Assembly: GCF_031458255.1 (NCBI RefSeq)
Contig: NZ_JAVDYC010000001.1
Span: 186,001 to 250,000 of the forward strand
Direction of reading: 5' to 3'
Source: Catenuloplanes niger
GTDB lineage: Bacteria; Actinomycetota; Actinomycetes; Mycobacteriales; Micromonosporaceae
DNA length: 64,000 nucleotides
Under the pieces are notes generated by a model. The model was not told where the DNA came from. It ran no database searches and was given only the letters and a program-made list of their open reading frames with translations. Position numbers and translations under genes: made by a program. The first letter of the stretch is position 1. The number at the start of each line of letters is the position of its first letter. Below are positions 48,882-57,615 of the stretch, one piece after another.

Positions 48882-49331
48882 TCACTCCCCCGGCGTACGG
48901 CCGAGGGTCTGGTTGTAGTGGGTCAGTGCGGCGACGAAGTCGGCGAGCTGGGTGTCGGTCCAGTCGGTGAGGCGGTCGCCCCGGTGCCGGCGGACGGACG
49001 CGGTGGCGGCGGCCATCCGCGCGACGGCCTCGGCGGTGGCGGAGACGAGCGTGGCGCGGCGGTCGGACGGGTCCGGGACGCGGACGATCAGGCCGAGCTC
49101 GTCGAGGTGGCTGAGCAGGCGGCTGACCGCGCCCTTGTCCAGCGCGAACTCGTCGACGATCGCGCTGGGCCGGGCCGGGCCGTGCTCACCGATCCAGGTC
49201 AGGACGAGGTACGCGTTGGGCTGCAGGCCCGGGTGGACCACCCGGGCCTGGGCGTCGTGGACGCACTTGAGCCGGCGCGACAGCACGCCGAGTTCGCCCT
49301 CGAGGCGGCGCAGCGCGTCGGCCCGCTCCAC
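48882..49331 (-). CDS. MarR-family transcriptional regulator
   Basis: This ~149-residue regulator starts with GTG two bases after the MFS stop codon. It has ADALRRLEGELGVLSRRLKC then PGLQPNAYLVLTWIGEHGPA, the HTH PSAIVDEFALDKGAVSRLLS with HLDELGLIVRV, and the wing PDPSDRRATLVSATAEA, all standard for MarR. It is encoded in the same operon as the multidrug MFS pump and most likely represses that operon from the GTTGA-N6-TCAAC repeat upstream of the pump gene. Inducers are probably pump substrates. Confidence 0.92.
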   Translation of the reverse strand: MERADALRRLEGELGVLSRRLKCVHDAQARVVHPGLQPNAYLVLTWIGEHGPARPSAIVDEFALDKGAVSRLLSHLDELGLIVRVPDPSDRRATLVSATAEAVARMAAATASVRRHRGDRLTDWTDTQLADFVAALTHYNQTLGRTPGE

Positions 49332-49333
49332 CG

Positions 49334-50902
49334 TCAGCCCGCCACCGGCACGTCGCCCGGGACCTCGTCGATCGAGTGCACGGCCGTCCGCAGCGGGATC
49401 TCCTTGATGAACAGCACGCAGACCAGCCCGAGCGCGGCGAACGGCGCGGACACCAGGAACAGTTCGGCGATCGACGCGCCGAACGCGTGCTCGAAGACCG
49501 CGCGGACCGGCTCCGGCAGCGTGCTCAGGTCCGGGATGCCGGAGCTCCGCGCGCCCGCGGCCGGGATGCCGAGCGCGGCCAGCCCGTCGGTGACCTTGTC
49601 CGCGACCTGCGGGGTGAGCAGCGCGCCGAGCGCGGACACGCCGATCGTGCCGCCGAGCGAGCGGAAGAACGCGACGACGGAGCTGGCCGCGCCGAGATCC
49701 GCGGGGGCGGCGACGTTCTGCACCGGGAGGACGAGGTTCTGCATGGCGGCGCCGAGGCCGGTGCCGAGCACGGCCATGTAGACGCCGACCAGCACCAGGT
49801 CGGTGCGCTCGTCGATCGTGCCGAGCAGGATGCAGCCGGCCAGCACCAGCACCATGCTGACGACCAGCCAGGTCTTCCACCGGCCGGTGGCGCTGATCAT
49901 CCGGCCGCTGACGATGCTGGAGACGAGCAGGCCGCCGACCATCGCGATCGACATCAGGCCGGCCTCGGTCGGCGACATGCCGCGGGCGAGCTGGAAGTAC
50001 TGGCTGAGGTAGACGGTGGAGGCGAACATCGAGACGCCGACGAAGACCGACGCCAGCGTGGCGAGCGAGATCGTGCGATCGCGGAAGAGCCGCAGCGGTA
50101 CGACCGGTTCGCGCGCGACGCGGGCCTCGACGTAGACCGCGGCGGCGAGAAGCAGCAGGCCGCCGCCGAGCAGCAGCGCGCTGGTGACCGAACCCCAGGC
50201 GTAGGAGTCGCCGGCGAGCGAGACCCAGACCAGCAGCAGCGACACGCCGGCCATGATCAGGGTCGCGCCGAGGTAGTCGATGTGCACCTCGCGCTTGACC
50301 ACCGGCAGGTGGAGCGTCTTCTGCAGCAGGATGAACGCGACGATACCGAACGGCAGGCCGATGAAGAAGCAGCCGCGCCAGCCGAGCGGGCTGTCCGCGA
50401 CCACGCCGCCGATCAGCGGGCCGGTGACCGTGGCGGCGGCGAAGACCGCACCCATGTATCCGGAGTAGCGACCCAGATCGCGCGGGCTGACCATGCTCGC
50501 GATGACGATCTGGACCAGCGCGGTCAGCCCGCCGACGCCGAGGCCCTGCAGCACGCGCGCGCCGATCAGCGTCTCCATGTTCGGCGCGAGCGCCGCGACC
50601 AGCGAACCGGCCAGGTAGATCAGCAGCGCCAGCTGGACCAGCAGCTTCTTGCTGAACAGGTCGGCGAGCTTGCCCCAGACCGGCGTGGTGGCGGTCATCG
50701 CCAGCAGCGTGGCGACCACCACCCAGGTGTACCCGGTCTGGCTGCCCTCGAGGTCGGTGACGATCCGCGGCAGCGCGTTCGTCACCACCGTGCTGGAGAT
50801 CATCGCGACGAACATGGCCAGCAGCAGGCCGGACAGGGCCTCGAGTATCTGCCGGTGCGTCATGGGGGCGGGTGGTGCGTCGGACACGGGAACTCGTTTC
50901 AT
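49334..50902 (-). CDS. MFS multidrug efflux transporter, DHA2 (EmrB/QacA) type
   Basis: This ~522-residue protein has fourteen predicted TM helices. The DHA2 marks are ALSGLLLAMFVAMISSTVVT then NALPRIVTDLEGSQTGYTWV at the start and GKLADLFSKKLLVQLALLIY in the loop after helix 2, plus LGVGGLTALVQIVIASMVSP and GLGWRGCFFIGLPFG-type GWRGCFFIGLPFGIVAF. It exports hydrophobic drugs by proton antiport. The start codon area is duplicated in tandem: two ATGs 18 bases apart (50920 and 50902) each begin M-K-R. I use the inner one. A MarR gene follows in the same operon. Confidence 0.92.
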   Translation of the reverse strand: MKRVPVSDAPPAPMTHRQILEALSGLLLAMFVAMISSTVVTNALPRIVTDLEGSQTGYTWVVVATLLAMTATTPVWGKLADLFSKKLLVQLALLIYLAGSLVAALAPNMETLIGARVLQGLGVGGLTALVQIVIASMVSPRDLGRYSGYMGAVFAAATVTGPLIGGVVADSPLGWRGCFFIGLPFGIVAFILLQKTLHLPVVKREVHIDYLGATLIMAGVSLLLVWVSLAGDSYAWGSVTSALLLGGGLLLLAAAVYVEARVAREPVVPLRLFRDRTISLATLASVFVGVSMFASTVYLSQYFQLARGMSPTEAGLMSIAMVGGLLVSSIVSGRMISATGRWKTWLVVSMVLVLAGCILLGTIDERTDLVLVGVYMAVLGTGLGAAMQNLVLPVQNVAAPADLGAASSVVAFFRSLGGTIGVSALGALLTPQVADKVTDGLAALGIPAAGARSSGIPDLSTLPEPVRAVFEHAFGASIAELFLVSAPFAALGLVCVLFIKEIPLRTAVHSIDEVPGDVPVAG

Positions 50903-50929
50903 CGTGCAACATCGTTTCATCGCGCAACA
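50894..50929. repeat. Tandem 18-bp duplication covering the MFS start codon
   Basis: Two adjacent copies (50894-50911 and 50912-50929) differ at one base. Each contains the reverse-strand bases ATGAAACGA, so the MFS gene has two equivalent start codons in frame, six codons apart. Confidence 0.85.
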
Positions 50930-50945
50930 GTTGATTTTTGTCAAC
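50930..50945. promoter_or_regulatory. Probable MarR operator upstream of the MFS/MarR operon
   Basis: GTTGA-N6-TCAAC is an inverted repeat in an A/T-rich patch immediately upstream of the duplicated MFS start region. Size and position fit autoregulation by the MarR protein encoded at the end of the operon. Confidence 0.55.
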
Positions 50946-51062
50946 CATAGGGAGGTCGACCGCAAAGGTCAAAAGAACTTTCCGGGGTACGCCCGGGGGC
51001 AACCCTGATGCACGTCGATCCGTTCGCTGCCACGCTGGGTCGACACGAACGGGAGGAGAGAC

Positions 51063-51818
51063 GTGGTGGTTCGTCGACTGGCGGGTCTGGTGCTGGCCGT
51101 CGCCGCACTGGGCGCCTGCGCGGGTGAGCCCTCCTGGGGGACGGTGACCGAGGCCGCGGGCGAACGGCAGCGGGTGGAGTGCCGCGGGACCACCGGCCCG
51201 GCCCTGGTGCTGGTGCACGGCATCGGCGACCGGGCCGGCTCCGCGTCCTGGGACGGCGTGCTGGACCGGCTGCCCGGCGACCGGCGGGTGTGCCGCTACG
51301 ACCGGCCGGGCGCCGGCGACAGCCCGGAACCGCGCGCGGGCGACCGGGACGGCGACGACCTGACGGCCGAACTCGACACGGTGGTCACCGAGGCCGGCGC
51401 GCCGGTGGTGCTGGTCGGCCACTCGTTCGGCAGCTACCCGGCGCTGATCTACACGGCCGCGCACCGCGACCGGGTGGCCGGCCTGGTCCTGGTCGACGGC
51501 GTCGAACCGCGGTTCGGGCTGCTCCCCGCGCTGGGCGCGGACTCGTGGGCGGACGTGCCCGCGGCCGGCGAGCGACTGGCGCTGGACCGGGTGCAGACGC
51601 AGGCGGGCGACGCGGTCGCGCGGCCCGGCGCGTTCACCGCCCTGCCGCTGGTGGTGCTGCACCGCGGCGAGAAGGCCACGGACGCCTGGATCGCCGCCCA
51701 GCAGCGCCTCGCCGCGCTCTCCACCCGCGGCACGCTGCGGGTGGCCGAGGGCAGCGGCCACGAGATCCCGTCCGACGCCCCCGGCGCGGTCGTCGACGCG
51801 ATCGGCGCCGCGTCCTGA
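51063..51818 (+). CDS. Alpha/beta hydrolase lipoprotein
   Basis: This 251-residue hydrolase starts with a lipoprotein signal (RRLAGLVLAVAALGACAG, lipobox LGAC), so it is anchored on the outer face of the membrane. The fold has the oxyanion region LVLVHGIGDRAGSASWDGVL, an early RVCRYDRPGAGDSPEP, the nucleophile elbow VVLVGHSFGSYPAL (Ser), and the final histidine in VAEGSGHEIPSDAP; the acid is probably D in LVLVDGVEP or a later residue. Activity as esterase, lipase or peptidase cannot be chosen. GTG at 51063 has GGAGAG nearby. It is divergent from the MFS operon. Confidence 0.88.
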   Translation: MVVRRLAGLVLAVAALGACAGEPSWGTVTEAAGERQRVECRGTTGPALVLVHGIGDRAGSASWDGVLDRLPGDRRVCRYDRPGAGDSPEPRAGDRDGDDLTAELDTVVTEAGAPVVLVGHSFGSYPALIYTAAHRDRVAGLVLVDGVEPRFGLLPALGADSWADVPAAGERLALDRVQTQAGDAVARPGAFTALPLVVLHRGEKATDAWIAAQQRLAALSTRGTLRVAEGSGHEIPSDAPGAVVDAIGAAS

Positions 51819-51881
51819 CCGCGACCCGCACGCCAGGCGGCGGATATCACATCGAGGTGCGCCGCCGGGCGGCCATGGCGG

Positions 51882-52367
51882 CTAGCGCCCGCGTCGTGTC
51901 GCGCGGTTGCTTCCGCCGCGCATCGCCCGGCCTCGACGGCGCGGCCGGGGCGGTTCGGCGGGTGGTTCCCTGTCGAGGTGGACGAACCGGAGGACGAGGA
52001 CCGGCACCAGGACGAGGAACGCGTGCATCGCGAGCAACCCGGGCAGCTCCGACCAGTCCTGCACGGTCATGCCCGGCGACACCGCGACCGCCGTGTCCGC
52101 CGGGTCCACCAGCACCTCGATCCGGTCGCCCACCCTCGGCCTGCCGGTCAGCCGGTCGGTTCGGGCGGTGTGGAGCTCACCGTCGACATGGAACTCCACC
52201 AGCCACTCCGGTCCCGCCCAGACCGCGCCGACCCGCCCCTCGGTGTGCACCGCCACCGCGCGGAACCGCCACTCCCGCAGACCCTCGTAGGCGTGCGTGA
52301 GGCCCAGGATGACGTTGAGGGCGATCAGACCCCACGCGATCCGGTGGGCCGTCTCCCGCGAACTCAC
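51882..52367 (-). CDS. Membrane protein, DUF3592-like
   Basis: This ~161-residue protein has an N-terminal TM helix (AHRIAWGLIALNVILGLTHA) and a C-terminal TM helix (LPGLLAMHAFLVLVPVLVLR) around an extracytoplasmic beta domain with VAVHTEGRVGAVWAGPEWLV, EFHVDGELHTARTDRL and VGDRIEVLVDPADTAVAVSP. This layout is DUF3592. Function is unknown. GTG at 52367 begins just before the first helix. The C-terminus is Arg-rich and cytoplasmic. It stands alone. Confidence 0.75.
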   Translation of the reverse strand: MSSRETAHRIAWGLIALNVILGLTHAYEGLREWRFRAVAVHTEGRVGAVWAGPEWLVEFHVDGELHTARTDRLTGRPRVGDRIEVLVDPADTAVAVSPGMTVQDWSELPGLLAMHAFLVLVPVLVLRFVHLDREPPAEPPRPRRRGRAMRGGSNRATRRGR

Positions 52368-52513
52368 GGGATCATGGTGGCAGACCGCCGCACCCGCGGA
52401 ACCGGCCGGCCGCGCCGTGGCAGCGGCCGGCCGAGGTGGTGATCTCCACGTACGCGATGACACCGGAGCGGGGCCGGTGGTTGACCGCCGGCCCCGCCAC
52501 GTATCGCCGGTGG

Positions 52514-53302
52514 TCAGGCGAACGGCTGGTAGTACGGGCGGTTGTGGGCCGCGACCGGAGTGGACTGGAAGGTCCACGCCGCCACCGCCGGCGCCGTACC
52601 GATCATGGTGGTGAGGTCGGTGCAGACCTCGGTGGACGGGTCGGTGACGGTCAGGGTGATCCGGTCCGGGTCGTCCAGGTGGTACAGCTGGCAGGGCTGG
52701 TACACGTTCATCGGCCCGGCCAGCAGCCGGCCCTCCTCCGTCGTGCCGTACCCGGTGATCGGCGCGCTGTGCACCGGGGTGGCCGGCAGGCCGTCGAGCC
52801 GCGCCGTGAACGCGAAGTGCCCGAGGCAGTCGACGGACCAGGTCGAGGTCGCCGGGCCGTTGAGCGAGGGCATCGAGACCTCGAAGCGGGCCGGGTACTT
52901 CGGCTCGGCGAACAGCAGCGTACCGGCCCGGATCGCGATGTCGTTGTCGCACAGCACGTGCAGCCGGCCGATGCCGAGCAGGCCCGAGGTGTCCACGCCG
53001 CTCGCGTAGTCCGGATACGTCAGCGAGGACACCCGGTCCTGCGCGCCGCGCGGCACGGCCACCAGGTTGACCTCGATCTCCTGGGTGATGCCGCCGCCGT
53101 TCTGGTACTGCGCGAAGTACAGCTGGAAGTTGACGGACACGCAGGCCCGTCCGTCGAACTCGGCGACGTCCAGGCCGGGGTGCCTCTTGGCCAGCACCGC
53201 GCGGGCCGGCTCCGGGTCGACCAGGTAGTCGATGCCCACCTGGTGCAGCGCGCCGTAGTGGAAGGGCAGCAGGAACGGTTCGGCCACGGGTGGCAGGGTC
53301 AT
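52514..53302 (-). CDS. Acetoacetate decarboxylase-fold protein
   Basis: This 262-residue protein has the ADC fold: ARAVLAKRHPGLDVAEFDGR and ACVSVNFQLYFAQYQNGGGI, then TQEIEVNLVAVPRGA and IAIRAGTLLFAEPKYPARFE. The Lys in EPKYPA lies where true acetoacetate decarboxylases hold the Schiff-base Lys, so an active lysine is plausible. ADC-like proteins also make dehydratases and aldolases on small ketones. Its ATG overlaps the stop of the upstream GMC gene by four bases (ATGA), so it ends a coupled operon with a sugar-dehydrogenase-like pair. Confidence 0.82.
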   Translation of the reverse strand: MTLPPVAEPFLLPFHYGALHQVGIDYLVDPEPARAVLAKRHPGLDVAEFDGRACVSVNFQLYFAQYQNGGGITQEIEVNLVAVPRGAQDRVSSLTYPDYASGVDTSGLLGIGRLHVLCDNDIAIRAGTLLFAEPKYPARFEVSMPSLNGPATSTWSVDCLGHFAFTARLDGLPATPVHSAPITGYGTTEEGRLLAGPMNVYQPCQLYHLDDPDRITLTVTDPSTEVCTDLTTMIGTAPAVAAWTFQSTPVAAHNRPYYQPFA

Positions 53303-55098
53303 GAGGGTGCGTTCTCCTTGACGTCGGTGACGGTGAGCCGGCGCGCCGCGCGCAGCTCGCGATCCATGTGCTCCGCGCTGCGCAGGGCGAGCGCGGCCAT
53401 CGTGAGCGACGGGTTGGAGGTGCCGAGCGACGGCATGCTCCCGCACCCGACGAGATAGAGGTTGGGGTGGTCCCAGCTGCGCTGCCACGCGTCCACGACG
53501 GAGTCGGCGGCCGAGGCGCCCATCAGGTGGGTGCCCGCACCGTGCCCGGCGCCCCGGTAGGCGTACGGCGTGCCGTCGAACTCGAAGTACCCCGGCATGC
53601 CGGGCTCCGGGCGGTACGCGGTGTGGTCCTCCGCGCCGAGCAGCGCGAAGATCTGGTCGGACACCCGCTTGGCCGCGGCCATGCCACGCTTCACGTAGTC
53701 GGACAGGTCGTAGTGCAGCACCGGCCGCGGATCGCCGAACGCGTCGCGCCGGTCCGGGTCGAGGGTGACCCGGTTCGCCGGGTCGGCCTCCTGCTCGATC
53801 TCGAACTGCAGCGCGAACTGCCGCCCGACCCGCTCGCCCAGCCGCCGGCGCAGGTCCGTGCCGAAGACGTTCTGTGCCAGCAGCTCGTCGACGTCCCGGT
53901 CCGGCGGGCCCAACGCCCACACCCAGCCCCAGTTCCCGATCTCGATCCGGAACGGCGCCCGGACCCGCCGGCCCGGCCCGAACCGGAACCCCTCGATGCC
54001 CGTGGTCGACCCGGGCCCCCGGTACGGGCCGGTCGGCGCGGCCGTGAGCCCCCAGGTGAGCAGCGCCGGATGGTCCATGAGGTTGCGCCCGACCTGGCCG
54101 CTGCCGTCGGCGAGGCCGGACATCAGCAGCAGCCGGGCGTTCTCCACGGCGTGCGCGGCCAGGACGACCAGGTCCGCCGTGACCTCCTCCACGGTGTGCC
54201 GGCCGGCGCTCCCCGGCTCGTAGGACCGGAAGGCCACGCCGGTGACCCGGCCGTGCTCGTCGCGGGCCACCCGGTGCACGACGGCCCGGGTCCGGAGCGT
54301 GACGGTCGACGGCCAGCGGGCCTGGGTCCGGCGGGGCGTGTACTTCGCGCCCTCCGGGCAGACCGGCATGCAGCTGGCGTACCCCGCGCACCGGTGACCG
54401 GCCGGCCGGAAGCCACGGCCGCCGTCGTACGCCCGGTTCGGCGGCGCGTTGCGGGCCTGCGGCGTGCCGACCACCCGCAGGCTCGTCGGCCCGCCCAGGT
54501 AGGGATCGCTGACCTCCCGGTCGTCGAGTGCCTCGGCCAGCACGTCGTCCAGATAGGTGCGCGGCAGCCCGTGCATGGGGAACACGTAGCCGTCCGGGAA
54601 CGGCAGGCCCACGCCCTCGCGCTGCTCGTCGACGTCGGCCGCCACGCCGATCTCGCGTTCGGCGGCCCGGTAGTACGGCTCCAGGTCGTCGTAGCCCAGC
54701 GGCCAGCGGCGCCCGACGCCGTGGTAGCCGAAGTCGTCGGGATGCATCCGTGGCACCAGCCCGGTCCAGGCCGTGCCACTGCCGCCGTTGACCCGCAGAT
54801 AGGGACTGGAGTACGGCAACGGGCCGGTCTGCCGCAGGTAGCCGGTGGCGGTGTAGCCGCCGGGGCCGCCGGCCAGGTCGAGGACGTCGGGCGACGGCAC
54901 CAGCGCGTTCGCTCGGAGCGCCGACGTCGGCGTCTTCGCGACCGTGGTCTGGAACGTGTGCGTCGCGTCCTCTGCGCCGTCGGTGCCGGCCTCCAGGACC
55001 AGCACCCGCCAGCCGCCGTCGCCGAGCGCCCTCGCCACCAGCGAACCGGCGAATCCCCCGCCCACCACCACGACGTCGTACCGCGCCGGTGTGGTCAC
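53299..55098 (-). CDS. GMC oxidoreductase, large subunit of an FAD sugar-dehydrogenase-like enzyme
   Basis: This 599-residue FAD enzyme starts with the dinucleotide motif [20 protein letters not shown] and [13 protein letters not shown] family features follow: [40 protein letters not shown] (Cys-containing loop), [20 protein letters not shown], and the C-terminal [20 protein letters not shown] then [20 protein letters not shown] with catalytic His and Asn region. The pattern is closer to gluconate/sorbitol dehydrogenases than to choline oxidases. No cytochrome subunit is present. GTG at 55098 overlaps the small subunit by four bases (GTGA). It probably oxidises a sugar or polyol. Confidence 0.85.
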   Translation of the reverse strand: MTTPARYDVVVVGGGFAGSLVARALGDGGWRVLVLEAGTDGAEDATHTFQTTVAKTPTSALRANALVPSPDVLDLAGGPGGYTATGYLRQTGPLPYSSPYLRVNGGSGTAWTGLVPRMHPDDFGYHGVGRRWPLGYDDLEPYYRAAEREIGVAADVDEQREGVGLPFPDGYVFPMHGLPRTYLDDVLAEALDDREVSDPYLGGPTSLRVVGTPQARNAPPNRAYDGGRGFRPAGHRCAGYASCMPVCPEGAKYTPRRTQARWPSTVTLRTRAVVHRVARDEHGRVTGVAFRSYEPGSAGRHTVEEVTADLVVLAAHAVENARLLLMSGLADGSGQVGRNLMDHPALLTWGLTAAPTGPYRGPGSTTGIEGFRFGPGRRVRAPFRIEIGNWGWVWALGPPDRDVDELLAQNVFGTDLRRRLGERVGRQFALQFEIEQEADPANRVTLDPDRRDAFGDPRPVLHYDLSDYVKRGMAAAKRVSDQIFALLGAEDHTAYRPEPGMPGYFEFDGTPYAYRGAGHGAGTHLMGASAADSVVDAWQRSWDHPNLYLVGCGSMPSLGTSNPSLTMAALALRSAEHMDRELRAARRLTVTDVKENAPS

Positions 55099-55475
55099 GC
55101 GGCCGCCGCCCGGACGCGCGGCGCCGCCGCCCAGCTGCCGAACCCGGGACCGACGGTCCCCGGCGGCGCGCCGCCGAACGTCTTCCAGACCAGGCCCTCC
55201 GCGTACGCCCGGCGGGACACCACGAACGGCGCCTCGTCACCGGCCGACCAGACGCCGGTGTACCAGACCCGGGCGATCGCGCGGGCGAGGTCCAGCGCGT
55301 CCGGATCGGGCGGCACGGTCACCGCGCTCAGCGCGCCGAGCCGGGACGCCCCGGCGCGCTCCAGCACGACGGCGTGACAGTGCTCGGCGAACCCGGTGGC
55401 GAGCAGTTCGGCGGGTGTGAAACCCGTCAATCGAGACGACAGAGCCAGGAAATCGCGTAAATCGACCGACATCAT
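55095..55475 (-). CDS. Small subunit, FAD-linked sorbitol/sugar dehydrogenase type (PF12318-like)
   Basis: This ~126-residue protein starts MSVDLRDFLALSSRLTGF and has the family centre LARAIARVWYTGVWSAGDEA then FVVSRRAYAEGLVWKTFGGA and the end GTVGPGFGSWAAAP, which resembles the WYTG...A..W...CG.pGyW.xxP pattern of sorbitol-dehydrogenase small subunits. Such subunits help fold or export the large FAD subunit. Normal relatives carry a Tat signal; none is evident here, so the complex may be cytoplasmic. ATG at 55475 and 55472 are both possible. It begins a three-gene coupled operon. Confidence 0.7.
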   Translation of the reverse strand: MMSVDLRDFLALSSRLTGFTPAELLATGFAEHCHAVVLERAGASRLGALSAVTVPPDPDALDLARAIARVWYTGVWSAGDEAPFVVSRRAYAEGLVWKTFGGAPPGTVGPGFGSWAAAPRVRAAAA

Positions 55476-55585
55476 CCTGATGGTAGTCCGGAATCCCTTA
55501 TCGTCCAGTATGTGCGGATCAGACGATCATCGGGACGACAACCTGCCACGGTACGGGCAGCCGAACGTCGAGGGGGAGGCCGGCG

Positions 55586-56068
55586 TCAGGACCGCTGCGA
55601 CTCGAAATGCTCCTTCATCGACGGGTAGTAGTCGTCGAAGACCGGCGCCGGCCCGCCGTCCCGCGACGCGACCAGCGCGTCGAGGTAGAACTCCCAGCCC
55701 GGGCCGACCTCACCGACGCCCTCGGTGCCGGTCAGGTGCTGGACGAACCGCAGCTCCGTCACCCCGTCACGCTCGCTGAGCAGCAGCTCCAGATGCCAGC
55801 TGCCGCTGTCGTCCACCGAGGACACGGCCAGCCGCGCCGGCGGCTCACACGCCTCGATCGTCATCGTCGTCCACGGACCGCCCTCCTCCTGCACCATCCG
55901 CACCTCGATCCGGCGACCCGGCCCGGCTTCACCCCGCCAGGGGCCGAACCACCGCGCGGTACGGTCGGACTCCGTCAGGCTGGCCCACACGTCGTCGATG
56001 CAGGCCCGGAACGTCCGGGTGAGCACCAGGTCGTTGCCGAACAGCCGGCCGGTCGGTGTCGGGCTCAT
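55586..56068 (-). CDS. SRPBCC/AHSA1-domain protein
   Basis: This 160-residue START-fold protein has LVLTRTFRACIDDVWASLTE then SDRTARWFGPWRGEAGPGRR at the start, WTTMTIEACEPPARLAVSSV, SWHLELLLSERDGVTELRFV and a final helical GPGWEFYLDALVASRDGG. ATG at 56068 has GGAGA upstream and overlaps the ArsR stop by four bases (ATGA). The ArsR-AHSA1 pair is common in actinobacteria, where the ArsR protein controls it. The ligand is unknown. Confidence 0.9.
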   Translation of the reverse strand: MSPTPTGRLFGNDLVLTRTFRACIDDVWASLTESDRTARWFGPWRGEAGPGRRIEVRMVQEEGGPWTTMTIEACEPPARLAVSSVDDSGSWHLELLLSERDGVTELRFVQHLTGTEGVGEVGPGWEFYLDALVASRDGGPAPVFDDYYPSMKEHFESQRS

Positions 56069-56430
56069 GCGCTCTCCTCGCGAGGTAGGTGCCGCCGTTC
56101 GCGGCGGGTCCGGTAGACCTCGGTCTCCAGCGCGTCCAGCCGGCGCTCCCAGCCACCCGGCGCCGTCAACCGCGCCAGCCAGCCGGCCAGCTCCTCGAAC
56201 GGCTCGGTGACCAGCGTGTAGACCCGGCGGCGGCCGTCGACCGCGTCCCGCACCAGCCCGGCCTCGCGCAGCACCCGCAGGTGCCGGCTGACCGCCGGCC
56301 GGCTGATCTCGAACCGGCCCGCGACCTGGCCCGCCGACAGCGGCTCCGCCCGCAGCATCAGCAGGATCTCCCGCCGCACCGGATCGGCTATCGCCCCGGC
56401 CACCTCGTCCACCGGGGAAGCGTAACCCAT
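56065..56430 (-). CDS. ArsR-family transcriptional regulator
   Basis: This 121-residue winged-helix regulator has [20 protein letters not shown] then [20 protein letters not shown] with [20 protein letters not shown]. No metal-binding cysteine motif (ELCVCDL type) is present, so it likely senses something else. It is coupled by a four-base overlap to the downstream AHSA1 gene. Its start codon lies within a palindrome (GCGTAACC-N4-GGTTACGC) that is probably its own operator. Confidence 0.92.
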   Translation of the reverse strand: MGYASPVDEVAGAIADPVRREILLMLRAEPLSAGQVAGRFEISRPAVSRHLRVLREAGLVRDAVDGRRRVYTLVTEPFEELAGWLARLTAPGGWERRLDALETEVYRTRRERRHLPREESA

Positions 56431-56439
56431 CGGTTACGC
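56420..56439. promoter_or_regulatory. Probable ArsR autoregulatory operator
   Basis: GCGTAACC-CATC-GGTTACGC is a perfect inverted repeat with 8-base arms and a 4-base centre. It overlaps the ArsR start codon (56428-56430), so binding would block the pair and the transcript is probably leaderless. Confidence 0.75.
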
Positions 56440-56450
56440 TTTTGGGTGCC

Positions 56451-56546
56451 GCGCACGGCCATCGCGTTGCGCACGGCCACCGCGTTCCGCGCACGGCCAT
56501 CGCCTCCGCGCACGGCCATCGCCTCCGCGCACGGCCAGCGCGTTCC
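56451..56546. repeat. Tandem repeat, ~19-bp unit, five copies
   Basis: GCGCACGGCC recurs at 56451, 56469, 56489, 56508 and 56527, each followed by a similar 8-10 base tail such as ATCGCCTCC or ACCGCGTTCC. Periods are 18, 20, 19, 19 and about 20. It lies between the ArsR operator and the SDR gene. Confidence 0.85.
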
Positions 56547-56676
56547 GCGCCGGTGCCGCCGGAGGGCCGGGCCGGGCCGGCTCGGCAGCCTGGGATCGGC
56601 GGGCCCTGGCTGGGCTTCGGCGGCGGGTCCAGGCTGGGGTCACCATCCGACGGGCCTCAGCAGGAGCAGCAACCAC

Positions 56677-57615
56677 ATGGCACGCACCACAGCCGACATC
56701 ACCGTCCCCGACCTGACCGGGAAGCTCGCCGTCGTCACCGGCGCCAGTGACGGCATGGGCCTGTTCCTGGCCGGCCGCCTCGCCGCCGCGGGCGCCGAGG
56801 TGATCATGCCGGTCCGCAACCGCCGCAAGGGCGAGACCGCGATCGCGACGATCCGTGAGTGGCATCCGGGCGCCGCGGTGTCGCTGCGCGACCTCGACCT
56901 GGCGTCACTGCGCTCGGTCGCCACCCTCGGCGCCGCGCTGCGCGACGAGGGCCGCCCGATCCACCTCATGATCAACAACGCCGGGGTGATGACGCCACCG
57001 ACCCACCAGTACACGGCCGAAGGGATCGAGCTGCAGTTCGGCACGAACCACCTCGCGCACGTCGCCCTCGTCGCGCACCTGATGCCGCTGCTGCGCGCGG
57101 GTCGTGCGCGGGTCACGTCCCAGACCAGCGTCGCGGCGAACTCGAACGAGATCAACTGGGACGACCCGACCTGGCAGGGGCCGTACAACGCGGGGCGCGC
57201 CTACAGCCACTCCAAGATCGCATTCGGTCTCTTCGGGCTGGAGCTGCAGCGGCGCAGCGAAGCCGGGAACTGGGGCATCACCAGCAACATCACTCAGCCC
57301 GGCATCGCACCGACCAACCTGCTCGCCGCACGTCCCGAGGTCGGCCGGACCCGCGACACCATGAGCGTACGGCTGATCCGGGTGTTGTCCCGCGTCGGAC
57401 TCCTGGGCACACCGCAGACCGCGATGCTTCCCGCGCTCTACGCCGCCACCCACCCGGACGCGCGGCCCGGCCGCTTCTACGGCCCGCAGAGCGTGGCCAA
57501 CATGTCCGGCCGCCCCGGCGAACAGAAGCTCTACTCCAACCTGCGCAGCGAGGAGGACGCCGCACGCATGTGGGACCTCTCCGCGAAGCTCGCCGGCGTC
57601 TCCTTCCCCGCCTGA
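56677..57615 (+). CDS. Short-chain dehydrogenase/reductase
   Basis: This 312-residue SDR of the WW-oxidoreductase/RDH type has [20 protein letters not shown] as cofactor loop, [15 protein letters not shown] (NADPH-preferring Arg), [20 protein letters not shown], the active-site Ser in [17 protein letters not shown] and [15 protein letters not shown] with Tyr and Lys. The C-terminal portion is longer than in simple SDRs. It probably reduces or oxidises a lipophilic or polyketide-like compound. ATG at 56677 has GGAGCAG nearby. It follows a minisatellite, and another follows its stop. Confidence 0.88.
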   Translation: MARTTADITVPDLTGKLAVVTGASDGMGLFLAGRLAAAGAEVIMPVRNRRKGETAIATIREWHPGAAVSLRDLDLASLRSVATLGAALRDEGRPIHLMINNAGVMTPPTHQYTAEGIELQFGTNHLAHVALVAHLMPLLRAGRARVTSQTSVAANSNEINWDDPTWQGPYNAGRAYSHSKIAFGLFGLELQRRSEAGNWGITSNITQPGIAPTNLLAARPEVGRTRDTMSVRLIRVLSRVGLLGTPQTAMLPALYAATHPDARPGRFYGPQSVANMSGRPGEQKLYSNLRSEEDAARMWDLSAKLAGVSFPA

